A DNA stretch of 64,000 nt from Latilactobacillus graminis DSM 20719 (GCF_001436415.1 NZ_AYZB01000058.1:186001-250000), one strand, 5' to 3'; shown: positions 9,317-18,936, counted from the stretch's first letter. Notes: generated from the sequence alone by a model not told the origin. Program-made: numbers and translations.

Positions 9317-10312
9317 TTAAGCTTGTGGTTTGTGGCGTTGTTTACCCGCATTACGTTGGTTATTTGACCTAGATGATACCGTAGTGTTTGTGTTAGCTTG
9401 TTGGCTATCTAATGTTGTAGCGGTAGCCGCCGATTCAGTGCCCGCTTTTTGCGTGAACATTTCTTTAGTCACAACAGTTACGATGGGGTTTTCTTTAATT
9501 TCAAGGTCAATCCGTTGTTTGACGCGTGGCATGATGATAAAGGTAGTAATCAATTGTTGAATTACCATGATAATCCCACCGGCTAAGAAGTAAAGTGCTA
9601 AGCCAGCTGGTGCAAATAAAGAAATGAAGAATGTGATGGCAGGACTCATTAAGACGGTCGTTTGCATCTGTTTCTTTTGCTCAGCAGGCATGCCAATCAA
9701 TGAAAGAGCACTTTGGCCAACATACAAGAGCGTCGCAATTACAGTAATGATGATATTAGGACTCCCAAGGCCGATACCGAAAAAGTGACTACTTGAAATT
9801 TCAGGTGAGTATTGAATCGCTTGATACAAACCAGAAAAAATGGGGAGTTGAATTAATAAAGTTAAACAACCTAGACTCGGCATCATACTTGAATTATTTT
9901 CTTTATAAACTTGCATCATTAATTGACTCAGTTCAGCTTTTTCTTCAGCGGTCGTGGCCACTTTTTGTTGTGCTTGGATGATATCCAATTGTGGTTTTAA
10001 GCGGCGAGTCTTTTCTTGTTGGGCTGTCATTTTATTTGATTGGTTCAGCATTAATGGGAGTAAAATCATCCGGACAACGAATGTAATAATGATAATTGCC
10101 CAACCATAGCCATTGATACCACCAAAAATATCTGCGATCCGCTCCATAATATGTTGGAGTGGGACTGCGATGTATTTATACGATGAACCATAAATTAAAC
10201 CGGTTGGGATTTTGGGATGGCTGCTCATTTTTTGTGGGACACAGCCAGCGAGAAAGAAAGTAACGGTCATTGCAAGCATCGCGAGTGTCGTGATACGTTT
10301 CGAATTTTTCAT
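9317..10312 (-). CDS. yidC: Membrane protein insertase YidC/OxaA, lipoprotein form
   Basis: Inserts membrane proteins with or without SecYEG. It is 331 residues from the ATG at 10312, which has AAAGGG upstream; an in-frame start further upstream would place extra residues before the signal peptide and has no ribosome site. The signal peptide ends in the lipobox LAGC near residue 20. Five membrane segments are predicted, with the OxaA core (YGWAIIIITFVVRMILLPLML and LGCLTLLIQLPIFSGLY). The tail is rich in T, S, Q and N and ends in a basic patch. Probably monocistronic or read after acyP. Confidence 0.94.
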   Translation of the reverse strand: MKNSKRITTLAMLAMTVTFFLAGCVPQKMSSHPKIPTGLIYGSSYKYIAVPLQHIMERIADIFGGINGYGWAIIIITFVVRMILLPLMLNQSNKMTAQQEKTRRLKPQLDIIQAQQKVATTAEEKAELSQLMMQVYKENNSSMMPSLGCLTLLIQLPIFSGLYQAIQYSPEISSSHFFGIGLGSPNIIITVIATLLYVGQSALSLIGMPAEQKKQMQTTVLMSPAITFFISLFAPAGLALYFLAGGIIMVIQQLITTFIIMPRVKQRIDLEIKENPIVTVVTKEMFTQKAGTESAATATTLDSQQANTNTTVSSRSNNQRNAGKQRHKPQA

Positions 10313-10374
10313 AAATTTAGCCCTTTCAAGATAAGTTTCAATAAGAGTAACTATACTTGAAGGGGCTAGTTTTT

Positions 10375-10653
10375 TCAACTGACAACTGAAAATTTATGAC
10401 ACACTGACACATTTTTAAGTGGCGTCTGAACAAGCCGGTCAACGTGTCCACTGGGTGTAGGTGAGGCTTTAACGGCCCCAATAAATTTTTCGAGTGCATC
10501 TGTTGGACCCATGGCGATAATTTTTACCGAACCATCAGCACGGTTAGCTACTGTACCAGTGATATGGAACTTATCGGCTACAAGTTTAGTCATCCAACGG
10601 AAACCAACACCTTGAACACGCCCGTATACTTCAAGTTGAATTGCATTTTGCAT
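10375..10653 (-). CDS. acyP: Acylphosphatase
   Basis: Small cytosolic enzyme of 92 residues that hydrolyses acyl phosphates. The signature VYGRVQGVGFR holds the catalytic Arg, and the substrate Asn lies in TVANRADGSVKI. The ATG at 10653 has GAGGTGA five bases upstream; the in-frame GTG at 10662 sits over that ribosome site and is unlikely. It lies 62 bases upstream of yidC on the same strand and is divergent from the methyltransferase, an arrangement common in lactobacilli. Confidence 0.94.
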   Translation of the reverse strand: MQNAIQLEVYGRVQGVGFRWMTKLVADKFHITGTVANRADGSVKIIAMGPTDALEKFIGAVKASPTPSGHVDRLVQTPLKNVSVCHKFSVVS

Positions 10654-10776
10654 TTTACTCACCTCTCATTTATTGTAATCCGTTTAGCGGAATTTGGCGA
10701 TTAATAAGTGACGATTGATAGAATTTACCCGACAAGTCGCGTATAATGAGAAATACTAAATAGACTGGAGCACAAT

Positions 10777-11538
10777 ATGGAATACATTCAATCAAATCAA
10801 AATACAAAGATTAAGGCGGCAAAAAAATTAACGGTTAAGAAAAATCAACGGAAGGAAAATACTTATTTGCTAGAAGGTTGGCACTTAGTTCAAGAAGCCA
10901 TTCAAAATAAAGCGGTGATTCGTCAAATTTTTGCGACCGAAAAATATGTCGATGAACGTGTTTTACGCGGATTATATGATGTAACGTTTGAAATCGCACC
11001 AGAAGTTGCCCAACATCTAAGCGAAACCAAAGCCCCACAAGGAATTTTTGCGGTGATTGAAATATCTGAAACACTGGTTCCGGAAAAATTAACCGGGCGC
11101 TATTTATTACTGGATGCGGTTCAAGATCCTGGCAATGTTGGGACAATGATTCGCACCGCGGATGCTGCTGGATTTTCCGGTGTCGTGTTAGGCAATGGGA
11201 GTGTTGATTTATATAATCCTAAACTATTGCGGGCAATGCAAGGCAGTCACTTTCATTTGCCAATCTATCAAGGCAACTTAATGGACTGGATGAAAAAATT
11301 TAATGCACAACAGATTCCGGTTTATGGAACGGAATTAAATCCAGAAACCATCAGTTACCAAGATGTGCCTAAGGCATATGATATGGCATTGATTTTAGGC
11401 AATGAAGGTAATGGTGTGAATGCGGATGTTTTAGCAGCTACAACGCAAAACATTTATATTCCAATTCCTGGTAATGCTGAATCATTAAACGTAGCAGTGG
11501 CCGCTGGAATTCTGATGTTTAAGTTAATTGAGGCTTAA
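10777..11538 (+). CDS. ysgA: TrmH/SpoU-family RNA 2'-O-methyltransferase (YsgA-like)
   Basis: SPOUT methyltransferase of 253 residues. The N-terminal substrate-binding region starts IQSNQNTKIKAAKKL. The knot motifs are NVGTMIRTADAAGFSGVVL (motif 1), LILGNEGNGV (motif 2) and IPIPGNAESLNVAVAAGIL (motif 3), all intact. The gene lies a short way upstream of pheST, as ysgA does in Bacillus. The target nucleotide is not deducible. A TATAAT lies at 10742-10747 without a good -35. Confidence 0.9.
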   Translation: MEYIQSNQNTKIKAAKKLTVKKNQRKENTYLLEGWHLVQEAIQNKAVIRQIFATEKYVDERVLRGLYDVTFEIAPEVAQHLSETKAPQGIFAVIEISETLVPEKLTGRYLLLDAVQDPGNVGTMIRTADAAGFSGVVLGNGSVDLYNPKLLRAMQGSHFHLPIYQGNLMDWMKKFNAQQIPVYGTELNPETISYQDVPKAYDMALILGNEGNGVNADVLAATTQNIYIPIPGNAESLNVAVAAGILMFKLIEA

Positions 11539-11592
11539 TTCTTAATTTTTTCTAATAAAGCTTTTTTTTAAGCCGTTTCACTTCTTTTTTAA

Positions 11593-11621
11593 TTGAAATG
11601 CTGTTATTCTGATGGCAGAAT
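11593..11621 (+). promoter_or_regulatory. Probable promoter of the HD-domain gene
   Basis: TTGAAA (11593-11598), 17-base spacer, CAGAAT (11616-11621) preceded by TGG, an extended -10. The gene starts 30 bases downstream. Confidence 0.55.
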
Positions 11622-11651
11622 TTGAATTTAAAAAAAGTCAGGAGTCTTTGA

Positions 11652-12158
11652 ATGAATTCAACAGTAAAATGGTATGATAATGCGGATTATATGGCATTGA
11701 TTGCCGACCTACTAGCTAAAGACGAAGTCCAAAAACTAGCAAATTATACGCAACATCATCATTCTGATCGATTGGAACATTCGTTGAGCGTCTCTTATCG
11801 TAGTTATGAACTTGCTAAAAAATGGCATCTTGATACGCGAGCAATTGCACGTGCAGGCTTATTACATGATCTATTCTACTATGATTGGCGCGATACTAAA
11901 TTTGATTTAGGCACGCATGCTTATATTCATCCACGGATTGCGTTGCGAAATGCTGAGAAATTAACTGAACTTTCACCAAAAGAAAAAGATATTATTGTTA
12001 AGCACATGTGGGGAGCGACGATTAGCCGCCCCAAATATCGAGAAAGCTATATTGTGTCGTTAGTTGATGATTATTGTGCCGTAACAGAATTTTGTACACC
12101 AATGTGGACGAAATTCAAACAAAAAATCTTGCACCAAGCACCCTCGGTTAGCAAGTAA
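11652..12158 (+). CDS. HD-domain phosphohydrolase, uncharacterised
   Basis: A 168-residue HD-superfamily protein. Candidate metal ligands are the His of SDRLEHSLSVSYRSYELA (near residue 38), the HD of AGLLHDLFYYDW (near 74-75) and the VKHMWG and DDYCAV motifs downstream. It resembles the small lactobacillal and clostridial HD proteins related to YqeK, but the substrate is unknown. The start follows a CAGGAGT ribosome site. A weak hairpin follows the gene. Confidence 0.8.
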   Translation: MNSTVKWYDNADYMALIADLLAKDEVQKLANYTQHHHSDRLEHSLSVSYRSYELAKKWHLDTRAIARAGLLHDLFYYDWRDTKFDLGTHAYIHPRIALRNAEKLTELSPKEKDIIVKHMWGATISRPKYRESYIVSLVDDYCAVTEFCTPMWTKFKQKILHQAPSVSK

Positions 12159-12170
12159 GGTAGTTTCAAG

Positions 12171-12199
12171 CTGAAAGGTTGCTTTTTGCAGCCTTTTTC
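12171..12199 (+). terminator. Possible terminator after the HD gene
   Basis: CTGAAAGGTTGC and GCAGCCTTTTTCAG form a stem around a T-rich loop. There is no long T run beyond the stem; the only T5 lies inside the right arm, so efficiency is doubtful. Confidence 0.4.
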
Positions 12200-12235
12200 A
12201 GTACACTTCTTATTAATAAGTGTGAGGTGAAAATA

Positions 12236-12592
12236 ATGGCGATTGCAAAAGAAAACACAACTGCTGACTATCAAGAAGCCTTCCAACTGTGTCCTAAATT
12301 TGAAAAGACTTTTTCAATCTTAGGCAAGAAATGGAACGGCTTGATTATCGATGTTTTATTAGAAAATGGTGCGCAACGCTTTAAAAACTTAGTGCATAGT
12401 GTACCCAAGTGCAGTGATCGGGTCTTAGTTGAACGATTAAAAGAATTAGAACAGGCGGGAATTGTTGCAAGAATTACGAGTGATGATTCAGCATTAATTG
12501 AATATCGTTTAACTACTAAAGGTGAAGAACTAGCACCTGTAATGGCCGCCGTTCATGACTGGTCAAATGATTGGTATGCTGCCGAAGGCTAG
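12236..12592 (+). CDS. HxlR-family transcriptional regulator
   Basis: A 118-residue winged-helix regulator of the HxlR/DUF24 family. The core runs FSILGKKWNGLIIDVLLENGAQRFKNLVHSVPKCSDRVLVERLKELEQAGI. A cysteine near residue 19 (FQLCPKFEKTF) sits where HypR-type members have their redox-sensing Cys; a second cysteine is in PKCSDR. ATG at 12236 follows GTGAGGTGA; starts further upstream fall in the preceding hairpin. No divergent partner gene is present, so the target is unknown. Confidence 0.88.
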   Translation: MAIAKENTTADYQEAFQLCPKFEKTFSILGKKWNGLIIDVLLENGAQRFKNLVHSVPKCSDRVLVERLKELEQAGIVARITSDDSALIEYRLTTKGEELAPVMAAVHDWSNDWYAAEG

Positions 12593-12621
12593 TTGCTAAT
12601 TATTGTGATTTACGTTAAAAT
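12593..12621 (+). promoter_or_regulatory. Promoter of the pheST T-box transcript
   Basis: TTGCTA (12593-12598), 17-base spacer, TAAAAT (12616-12621). The -35 begins within two bases of the hxlR-type stop, and the T-box leader starts just downstream. Confidence 0.65.
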
Positions 12622-12629
12622 ATAACTAT

Positions 12630-12851
12630 TAAATGAAGACGAAAAAGAGTACCCTAATCCTTAGTTTCCAGGGAGAATAATCGGTTGACTGCAAGTTATT
12701 CAACTAAGTTTAGGTGAAGTTCACTTTCTGAGTTGACCAATTGGTCCGGAATTGCCCGTTAGCGCAAACTTAAGTGTACGACTGAAGGATAGGCGTAAAC
12801 TAGGGTGGTACCGCGAAGCTTCGTCCCTTTTTAGGGACGGGCTTTTTTTGT
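12630..12851 (+). promoter_or_regulatory. T-box leader (tRNA-Phe sensing) of pheST
   Basis: The leader carries the T-box core AGGGTGGTACCGCG (12802-12815), whose TGGT bulge pairs with the uncharged tRNA 3' end. It ends in a terminator hairpin (GTCCC and GGGAC arms, about 12822-12839, followed by GGGCTTTTTTT). The probable specifier codon is TTC at 12720-12722 (GAAGTTCAC), a phenylalanine codon followed by A, as is usual. Uncharged tRNA-Phe would favour the antiterminator and switch on pheST. Stem I boundaries are approximate. Confidence 0.92.
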
Positions 12852-12870
12852 TGAAAAAGGAGGAAATAAC

Positions 12871-13917
12871 ATGTCATTGAAGGAACAATTAGAAAACTTA
12901 CAGCAAAAAAGTCTGCAAGATATTCAAAAAGTTGTGGATCTAGATGCTTTAAATCAAATACGCGTGGAAGTGTTAGGTAAAAAGGGGCCCATTACGGAAG
13001 TATTACGTGGGATGCGTGATTTAAGTAATGAAGAACGACCAAAAGTTGGTGCTTTTGCAAATGAAATTAAGCGTGATTTGGCCCAGGCCATTGAAGCCCG
13101 CAAAGCAGAATTAGAAGCTAAAAAAGTAGCTACCCAACTAGCGCATGAAACGCTAGATGTGACTTTACCTGGTCAACCGGTAAAAAAAGGAACCCCGCAT
13201 GTGTTGACACAAGTGATTGATGATTTAGAAGATCTATTCATTGGAATGGGCTACCAAGTTGTCGCTGGTTATGAAGTTGAAGATGAAAAACACAACTTTG
13301 AAATGTTAAATATGCCGGCAAACCACCCAGCCCGTGATATGCAAGATACTTTTTATATTACTGATGATTTATTAATGCGGACACATATGTCGCCTAATGA
13401 AGCGCGTGACTTGGAAAATCACGATTTTGCTAATGGTCCGATTAAGATGATTAGTCCCGGCCGTGTTTACCGCCGGGATACAGATGATGCGACGCATTCG
13501 CATCAATTTTATCAAATGGAAGGCCAAGTGATTGATAAAAACATTACAATGGCGGACTTAAAAGGGACCTTAGAATACACAATTCACCATATTTTCGGTG
13601 AGGGCCGTGACTTACGTTTCCGGCCAAGTTACTTTCCATTCACAGAACCCTCTGTTGAAGTTGATATCGCTTGTTTCCGTTGTAATGGTAAAGGATGTAA
13701 TGTCTGCAAGCAAACTGGTTGGATCGAAGTACTAGGGGCTGGAATGACCCATCCCAACGTTTTAAAAGCAGGTGGGGTTGATACTGAAGTTTATGGCGGT
13801 TTTGCCTTTGGTTTAGGAATCGATCGGTTTGCCATGTTGAAGTATGGAGTTGACGATATTCGTAACTTCTATTTAAACGATGTTCGATTCTTGAATCAAT
13901 TCACACAGGAGGGTTAA
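12871..13917 (+). CDS. pheS: Phenylalanyl-tRNA synthetase alpha subunit
   Basis: Catalytic alpha subunit of the alpha2-beta2 enzyme that charges tRNA-Phe. The 348-residue protein has the N-terminal coiled coil (1-85), class II motif 2 near [25 protein letters not shown] and motif 3 in [14 protein letters not shown]. The [12 protein letters not shown] segment is a typical bacterial insertion. It starts after AAAGGAGGAAATAAC and is 3 bases from pheT. Controlled by the T-box upstream. Confidence 0.98.
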   Translation: MSLKEQLENLQQKSLQDIQKVVDLDALNQIRVEVLGKKGPITEVLRGMRDLSNEERPKVGAFANEIKRDLAQAIEARKAELEAKKVATQLAHETLDVTLPGQPVKKGTPHVLTQVIDDLEDLFIGMGYQVVAGYEVEDEKHNFEMLNMPANHPARDMQDTFYITDDLLMRTHMSPNEARDLENHDFANGPIKMISPGRVYRRDTDDATHSHQFYQMEGQVIDKNITMADLKGTLEYTIHHIFGEGRDLRFRPSYFPFTEPSVEVDIACFRCNGKGCNVCKQTGWIEVLGAGMTHPNVLKAGGVDTEVYGGFAFGLGIDRFAMLKYGVDDIRNFYLNDVRFLNQFTQEG

Positions 13918-13920
13918 AAC

Positions 13921-16341
13921 ATGAAAGTTTCTTATCGTTGGTTAAAAGATTATTTAGCGTTAACCACTGGCCCAGCAGCGTTAGCGGAAAAAATTACCCG
14001 AACTGGGATTGAAGTCGCTGAAGTGACACAAATGAGTGCGGGGTTAAAAAAAATTGTGGTGGGACACATATTAAGCTGTGAGCCACATCCAGATTCAGAT
14101 CATTTGAATATTTGCCAAGTTGATGTTGGCCAAGATGAACCGTTCCAAATTGTGTGTGGTGCACCGAATGTGACTACTGGACAATATGTGATTGTGGCAT
14201 TGCCTAATTCACGGATCGCGGATAACGTGAAGATTAAAAAAGGTAAAATGCGCGGTGTGGTTTCAATGGGGATGATTTGTGGCTTACAGGAAATTGGCTT
14301 TGCCGATAGTGTTGTGCCTAAGGAATATGTCGATGGCATCTTTGTCTTCCCAGAAGCAATTGAACCTGGGACAGAAGTTTACGAAGCACTAGGCATGAAT
14401 GATGACATCATTGATCTTGATTTAACTGCTAACCGAGCTGATGCGCTTGGCATGCATGGGGTAGCTCATGAAGTGGCAGCTATTGAATCATTGACACCTC
14501 ATTTTGAAAATATCGTGGTGACCGAAAGCGACGTTCAAACAGCTGATCAATTGACTGCTCAAGTTGCCGATGAACAATTGGCACCAAGTTATCACTTGCG
14601 TATGTTGCAAAACGTGACCGTCCAACCAAGTCCAATGTGGCTACAGACGCGTTTATGGAATGCTGGCATTCGCCCCATTAACAACCTAGTTGATGTGACG
14701 AACTACATGATGTTAACGTATGGTCAACCTTTACACGCGTTTGACGCGGATGCTTTAATGGGTGATCACAAGCAAATCGAAGTTCGTTTAGCTAAGACGG
14801 GCGAAAAATTAACGACCCTTGATGAAGGCGAACATGACTTAACAAATGAAGATATCGTAATTACAGATGGTCATCAACCAATTGCGCTAGCAGGGGTTAT
14901 GGGTGGTTTGAACTCACAAATTACGGCTGATACGAAAAATATGATTATCGAAGCCGCAGTTTTTGCACCAACCGCAGTTCGTAAAACGGCCCAACGCCAT
15001 AACTTGCGTTCAGATGCGTCATCACGGTTTGAAAAAGGCGTGAATGTTGCTGATGTTCAAACAGCCTTAGATGCCGCTGCTGCGATGATGACAGACCTTG
15101 GTAATGGGCAAGTGACTGCTGGCACAGTTAGCCCAACTAACTTAGTTCCAACTGACAAAGTGATTGAAATCGAAGCTGACCGGATTAACCGCGTTTTAGG
15201 CACAGAGATTGCAACGCAAACAATAGTTGAATTATTAGAGCGATTTGGTTTTGGTGTGGTCAATACTGATAATCATTTAACAGTAACGATTCCACCACGT
15301 CGTTGGGATATTGAAATCCAAGCGGATATCATTGAAGAAGTCGCTCGTTTATACGGTTACGATAACTTACCAAGTACATTGCCAACTGGCGATATGACAA
15401 CCGGGGCATTAACGACTGAACAAAAGGCCCTCCGTCAAACGCGGCATACCCTTGAAGGTGCTGGTCTAACGCAAGCAATTAGTTATGCATTAACGACCCC
15501 TGAAAAAGCGCGTCAATTTACGCTCGTTGATTCGGCGCTGACAGTACTTGATTGGCCGATGACCCAAGATCACGCTCATTTACGGATGAACTTAATTACT
15601 GGCTTATTAGACGATGCGGCTTACAATGTCGCGCGTAAGCAAACAAATCTGGCACTTTATGAACAAGGACGCGTATTTTTGAAACAAGCTAAAGCGCAAG
15701 TTCGACCTACTGAAATCGAATATGTCGCTGGTTTAATGAGTGGTGAGCGACAAATTAAGACATGGCAAACTACCGCCGTACCAGTTGATTTTTATACGAT
15801 TAAAGGGGTTGTTGAGCGACTAATGGCTACTTATAATTTAACGGCCGCTGTCGATTATCGCCCAACTCAAGATTATCCAGAAATGCATCCCGGGCGAACA
15901 GCCGCCATTTATGTTGGCGAGCAGTTAGTTGGCTTTGTTGGTCAAGTACATCCGGCTGTTGCTAAAGAATATCATTTAAAAGAAACTTATGTTTTTCAAT
16001 TAGATTTAGCACAAATTTTAGCCCTGCCAACCTCATCGGTAACTGCCAAACCAGCCCCTAAATTTCCTGAAATAACACGGGATATTGCGATTCAAGTGGC
16101 TGATCAAGTTTCAAATGCAGCAATTGTTTCAGCCATCAAGGCCAAGGGAGGCGCATATTTGTGCTCTGTTGAACTGTTTGATGTTTATGCTGGTAGTCAT
16201 ATAGATGCTGGTAAGAAGTCGCTGGCTTATACTTTGACCTATCTTAATGAATCAGCGACGTTAACGGAAGAAGAAGTTAACCTCGCTTTTGAAAAAGTAG
16301 TTGCTGAATTGGTAGCGACTTTCGATGCTAAAATCCGTTAA
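13921..16341 (+). CDS. pheT: Phenylalanyl-tRNA synthetase beta subunit
   Basis: Beta subunit of 806 residues. Domains in order: tRNA-binding OB fold (about 40-150; HPDSDHLNICQVDVG), the B3/B4 editing domain (about 210-380), B5 (about 410-480; PPRRWDIEIQADIIEEVARLYGY lies at its end), the catalytic-like core, and the C-terminal FDX-ACB anticodon-binding domain (about 710-806; FPEITRDIAIQV). It has full family length. Co-transcribed with pheS. Confidence 0.98.
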   Translation: MKVSYRWLKDYLALTTGPAALAEKITRTGIEVAEVTQMSAGLKKIVVGHILSCEPHPDSDHLNICQVDVGQDEPFQIVCGAPNVTTGQYVIVALPNSRIADNVKIKKGKMRGVVSMGMICGLQEIGFADSVVPKEYVDGIFVFPEAIEPGTEVYEALGMNDDIIDLDLTANRADALGMHGVAHEVAAIESLTPHFENIVVTESDVQTADQLTAQVADEQLAPSYHLRMLQNVTVQPSPMWLQTRLWNAGIRPINNLVDVTNYMMLTYGQPLHAFDADALMGDHKQIEVRLAKTGEKLTTLDEGEHDLTNEDIVITDGHQPIALAGVMGGLNSQITADTKNMIIEAAVFAPTAVRKTAQRHNLRSDASSRFEKGVNVADVQTALDAAAAMMTDLGNGQVTAGTVSPTNLVPTDKVIEIEADRINRVLGTEIATQTIVELLERFGFGVVNTDNHLTVTIPPRRWDIEIQADIIEEVARLYGYDNLPSTLPTGDMTTGALTTEQKALRQTRHTLEGAGLTQAISYALTTPEKARQFTLVDSALTVLDWPMTQDHAHLRMNLITGLLDDAAYNVARKQTNLALYEQGRVFLKQAKAQVRPTEIEYVAGLMSGERQIKTWQTTAVPVDFYTIKGVVERLMATYNLTAAVDYRPTQDYPEMHPGRTAAIYVGEQLVGFVGQVHPAVAKEYHLKETYVFQLDLAQILALPTSSVTAKPAPKFPEITRDIAIQVADQVSNAAIVSAIKAKGGAYLCSVELFDVYAGSHIDAGKKSLAYTLTYLNESATLTEEEVNLAFEKVVAELVATFDAKIR

Positions 16342-16373
16342 TTGCGAATCTTTAATGCAATTTTTGAATAATT

Positions 16374-16382
16374 TGGTATAAT
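16374..16382 (+). promoter_or_regulatory. Extended -10 promoter upstream of mltG
   Basis: TGGTATAAT lies 32 bases after pheT. No good -35 hexamer lies at the right distance. It would allow mltG to be transcribed independently of the pheST T-box. Confidence 0.55.
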
Positions 16383-16425
16383 GTTTTAAGGATTGTATTT
16401 AAAAGAGCAAGTAGGAGGTCATCCT

Positions 16426-17577
16426 TTGAAGAATGTTGATCAAAAGGAGCCAGTCAATCAAGAACAAACAGCGCAAACTTTATATGAAGCACGACGCGCC
16501 GAAAAAAAAGCTGCTAATAAAATTGTTTATTGGATTATTGGGATTTTATTAGCGCTAGTTGTGATTATTGGATTCATGGGTTATCGATACGTACAAACGT
16601 CACTCAAACCGTATAATAGAAGTGCTAATCAGGAATTGACAGTGCATATTCCCAATGGTTCAACGAATAAACAAATCGCTGCGATTTTGCAAGATAAAAA
16701 GTTAATTCGGAGTGCACCAGTCTTTAACTATTATGTAAAAACGCATAATTTTTCGGATTTCCAAGCCGGATACCATGTATTAAAACAATCAATGGGACTA
16801 GACAAAATAATCTCTAATTTACAAAAAGAAGGAACGCCAAACCGGCCACGTGATGTGAAGGGTAAATTACTAGTTAAAGAAGGCGTTACTTTAGAAAAAA
16901 TTGCAGCCGAGGTTGGTAAACAGACAAAATTCTCCAAAGCAGCGTTCATTAAACAAGCGAATGATAAGCAATTTTTAACCAGTTTAGCCAAGAAATATCC
17001 AGCACTGTTGGCATCCTCAATGGCACAAAAAAACGTGCGTTATCATCTAGAGGGTTACCTTTTTCCAGCGACTTATGAAGTCTATAAAGATAGTACTTTA
17101 AAAGAAATTATTACTGAAATGGTCGCAACGATGGATCAAAAAATGCAACCTTATTATGCAACCATTAAGGAGAAAAAATTAACGGTTCAACAAACCTTAA
17201 CTTTGGCTTCATTGGTTGAACGAGAAGGGGTAACAGCAGAGGATCGGCAAAAAATTGCGGGGGTCTTCTTTAATCGGTTAGATATCGACATGCCAATTCA
17301 ATCTGATATTTCAGTCATGTATGCTTTGAACACGCATAAGACCCATTTGTATAATAAAGATACACAGGTTGATTCTCCATATAACTTATATATCAATCAA
17401 GGCTATGGACCAGGACCGTTTAATTCGCCAAGTTTACAGTCAATCACGGCCGTATTGAACCCAGCTGATCGTGATCAAAATTATCTCTATTTTGTTGCTA
17501 ACTTGAAGACGGGTAAAGTTTATTACTCAACAACCTTCGAACAACATAATGATACAACCGATTCGATTGACGATTAG
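16426..17577 (+). CDS. mltG: Endolytic murein transglycosylase MltG (YceG-like)
   Basis: Membrane-anchored lytic transglycosylase that cleaves nascent glycan strands. It starts at TTG 16426 with GTAGGAGG seven bases before; a TTG at 16393 lies upstream but has no ribosome site. One membrane segment (about 36-58) follows a charged cytoplasmic tail. The catalytic region has LASLVEREGVTAEDRQKIAGVFFNRL (with the catalytic Glu), PIQSDISVMYAL and the YNLYINQGYGPGPFNSP end. 383 residues. Confidence 0.94.
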   Translation: MKNVDQKEPVNQEQTAQTLYEARRAEKKAANKIVYWIIGILLALVVIIGFMGYRYVQTSLKPYNRSANQELTVHIPNGSTNKQIAAILQDKKLIRSAPVFNYYVKTHNFSDFQAGYHVLKQSMGLDKIISNLQKEGTPNRPRDVKGKLLVKEGVTLEKIAAEVGKQTKFSKAAFIKQANDKQFLTSLAKKYPALLASSMAQKNVRYHLEGYLFPATYEVYKDSTLKEIITEMVATMDQKMQPYYATIKEKKLTVQQTLTLASLVEREGVTAEDRQKIAGVFFNRLDIDMPIQSDISVMYALNTHKTHLYNKDTQVDSPYNLYINQGYGPGPFNSPSLQSITAVLNPADRDQNYLYFVANLKTGKVYYSTTFEQHNDTTDSIDD

Positions 17578-17597
17578 GTTTGTTGTTTAGTATCAGT

Positions 17598-17626
17598 GAA
17601 GTCGACCGCCTATGGGGGTCGACTTC
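17598..17626 (+). other. Perfect stem-loop between mltG and udk
   Basis: GAAGTCGACC pairs perfectly with GGTCGACTTC around a 9-base loop. There is no T run after it, so it is not a normal intrinsic terminator; it may be an mRNA-processing or stabilising hairpin in an mltG-udk transcript. Confidence 0.6.
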
Positions 17627-17664
17627 TGTGTGCCCCAAAGAAGTTGAGAATAAAGGAGCGTCCC

Positions 17665-18297
17665 ATGTCCAATCAAAAAAAAGCACCAATTATTATCGGC
17701 GTTACTGGCGGTTCCGGTAGTGGCAAAACCACAGTTAGTCAAGCGATTGCCAGAGAATTTGCGAATCATTCAGTGATGTTATTACCCCAAGATGCCTATT
17801 ATAAACATCAAGATGTCCCGTTTGAACAAAGGCAACAAACCAATTACGATCATCCAGATGCTTTTGATACTGATTTGTTAATCGAACAAGCCGCGATGTT
17901 GAAGCATCATCAAGCCATTGAGCAACCAATCTATGACTATAAGATTCATAATCGGACGGATGAAGTCCAACATGTGGAACCCCAAGATGTGATTATCTTA
18001 GAAGGCATTCTTGTTTTAGCTGATCCTCGTCTACGTCAATTAATGGATATCAAAGTATATGTTGATACAGATGATGACATTCGGCTATTGCGTCGGATGC
18101 ACCGCGATATGGAAAGTCGAGGACGGTCGTTTGACGATATTGTGGGACAGTATCTTAAAACGGTTAAACCAATGTTCCACGAATTTATTGAACCGACTAA
18201 GCGTTATGCTGATTTGATTGTTCCAGAAGGTGGGAACAATCGCGTGGCTATCGATTTATTGGTAACTAAGATTCAATCAATTTTAAATGCTGATTAA
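17665..18297 (+). CDS. udk: Uridine kinase
   Basis: Phosphorylates uridine and cytidine in pyrimidine salvage. The Walker A motif [12 protein letters not shown] is near residues 12-23, followed by [11 protein letters not shown], the YDHPDAFD substrate loop, [15 protein letters not shown] and the RDMESRGRS lid. The ATG at 17665 has AAAGGAG upstream and gives 210 residues, the family length; in-frame codons further upstream run through the stem-loop. greA follows after 81 bases. Confidence 0.96.
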   Translation: MSNQKKAPIIIGVTGGSGSGKTTVSQAIAREFANHSVMLLPQDAYYKHQDVPFEQRQQTNYDHPDAFDTDLLIEQAAMLKHHQAIEQPIYDYKIHNRTDEVQHVEPQDVIILEGILVLADPRLRQLMDIKVYVDTDDDIRLLRRMHRDMESRGRSFDDIVGQYLKTVKPMFHEFIEPTKRYADLIVPEGGNNRVAIDLLVTKIQSILNAD

Positions 18298-18378
18298 AGT
18301 TTGTAGGTCTCTTAAATCAGCTACAGACATTAAAAAAATCATCCCGGATGATTAATTAAATTAAAGAGGTGGATAACA

Positions 18379-18852
18379 ATGGCACAAAAAAATTACCCAA
18401 TGACTAAAGAAGGTAAAGAAAAGTTAGCCGAAGAATTAGAAACACTTAAAATGGTGAAACGACCAGAAGTCATTGATCGGATTAAAATTGCACGAAGTTT
18501 TGGTGATTTATCAGAAAATTCAGAATATGAATCAGCTAAAGATGAACAAAGTGCATTGGAAACCCGGATTGCCGAAGTGGAAAACATGTTACGTTTTGCC
18601 GAAGTGATTGATGTTGATAGTATTGCGGCGGATGAAATCGCTGTGGGCAAAACGGTTAGCTTTACAGAGGATGAAGACGGTGAAGTGGAAACGTATCAAA
18701 TTGTTGGTGCTGCAGAATCCGATCCTTTTAGCGGAAAAATTTCCAATGATTCACCAATTGCTCAGGCATTATTAGGCAAGCATGTAGGTGATCAAGTGAT
18801 AATCAAAACACCGGGTGGCGATATGCACGTCACAATTACTGAGGTGCAGTAA
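18379..18852 (+). CDS. greA: Transcription elongation factor GreA
   Basis: Stimulates transcript cleavage by stalled RNA polymerase. The 157-residue protein has the N-terminal coiled coil (about 1-75) with its acidic tip in [16 protein letters not shown], and the C-terminal FKBP-like domain. The start follows AGAGGTGG. It is followed by a strong terminator. A short ATCATC/GATGAT inverted repeat near 18338-18351 precedes it and looks too short to matter. Confidence 0.97.
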   Translation: MAQKNYPMTKEGKEKLAEELETLKMVKRPEVIDRIKIARSFGDLSENSEYESAKDEQSALETRIAEVENMLRFAEVIDVDSIAADEIAVGKTVSFTEDEDGEVETYQIVGAAESDPFSGKISNDSPIAQALLGKHVGDQVIIKTPGGDMHVTITEVQ

Positions 18853-18864
18853 AGAACGTTGTTA

Positions 18865-18898
18865 GAAAAAGCCACGGAAAAATTCCGCGGCTTTTTTT
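18865..18898 (+). terminator. Terminator of greA
   Basis: AAAGCCACGGAA and TTCCGCGGCTTT form an 11-12-bp stem with one mismatch, followed by seven T. Confidence 0.9.
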
Positions 18899-18936
18899 GA
18901 TGATTTTGGTTGATGTTTAATCAGCCTTGAGACGGA

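Noticed and set aside
11532-11575. GGCTTAA/TTAAGCC inverted repeat after the methyltransferase as a terminator
   Set aside because: The arms are 7 bp and AT-rich with a long loop, and the T runs fall inside the loop instead of after the stem.
18338-18351. ATCATC/GATGAT hairpin before greA
   Set aside because: Six base pairs with a 2-base loop and no T run; likely chance.
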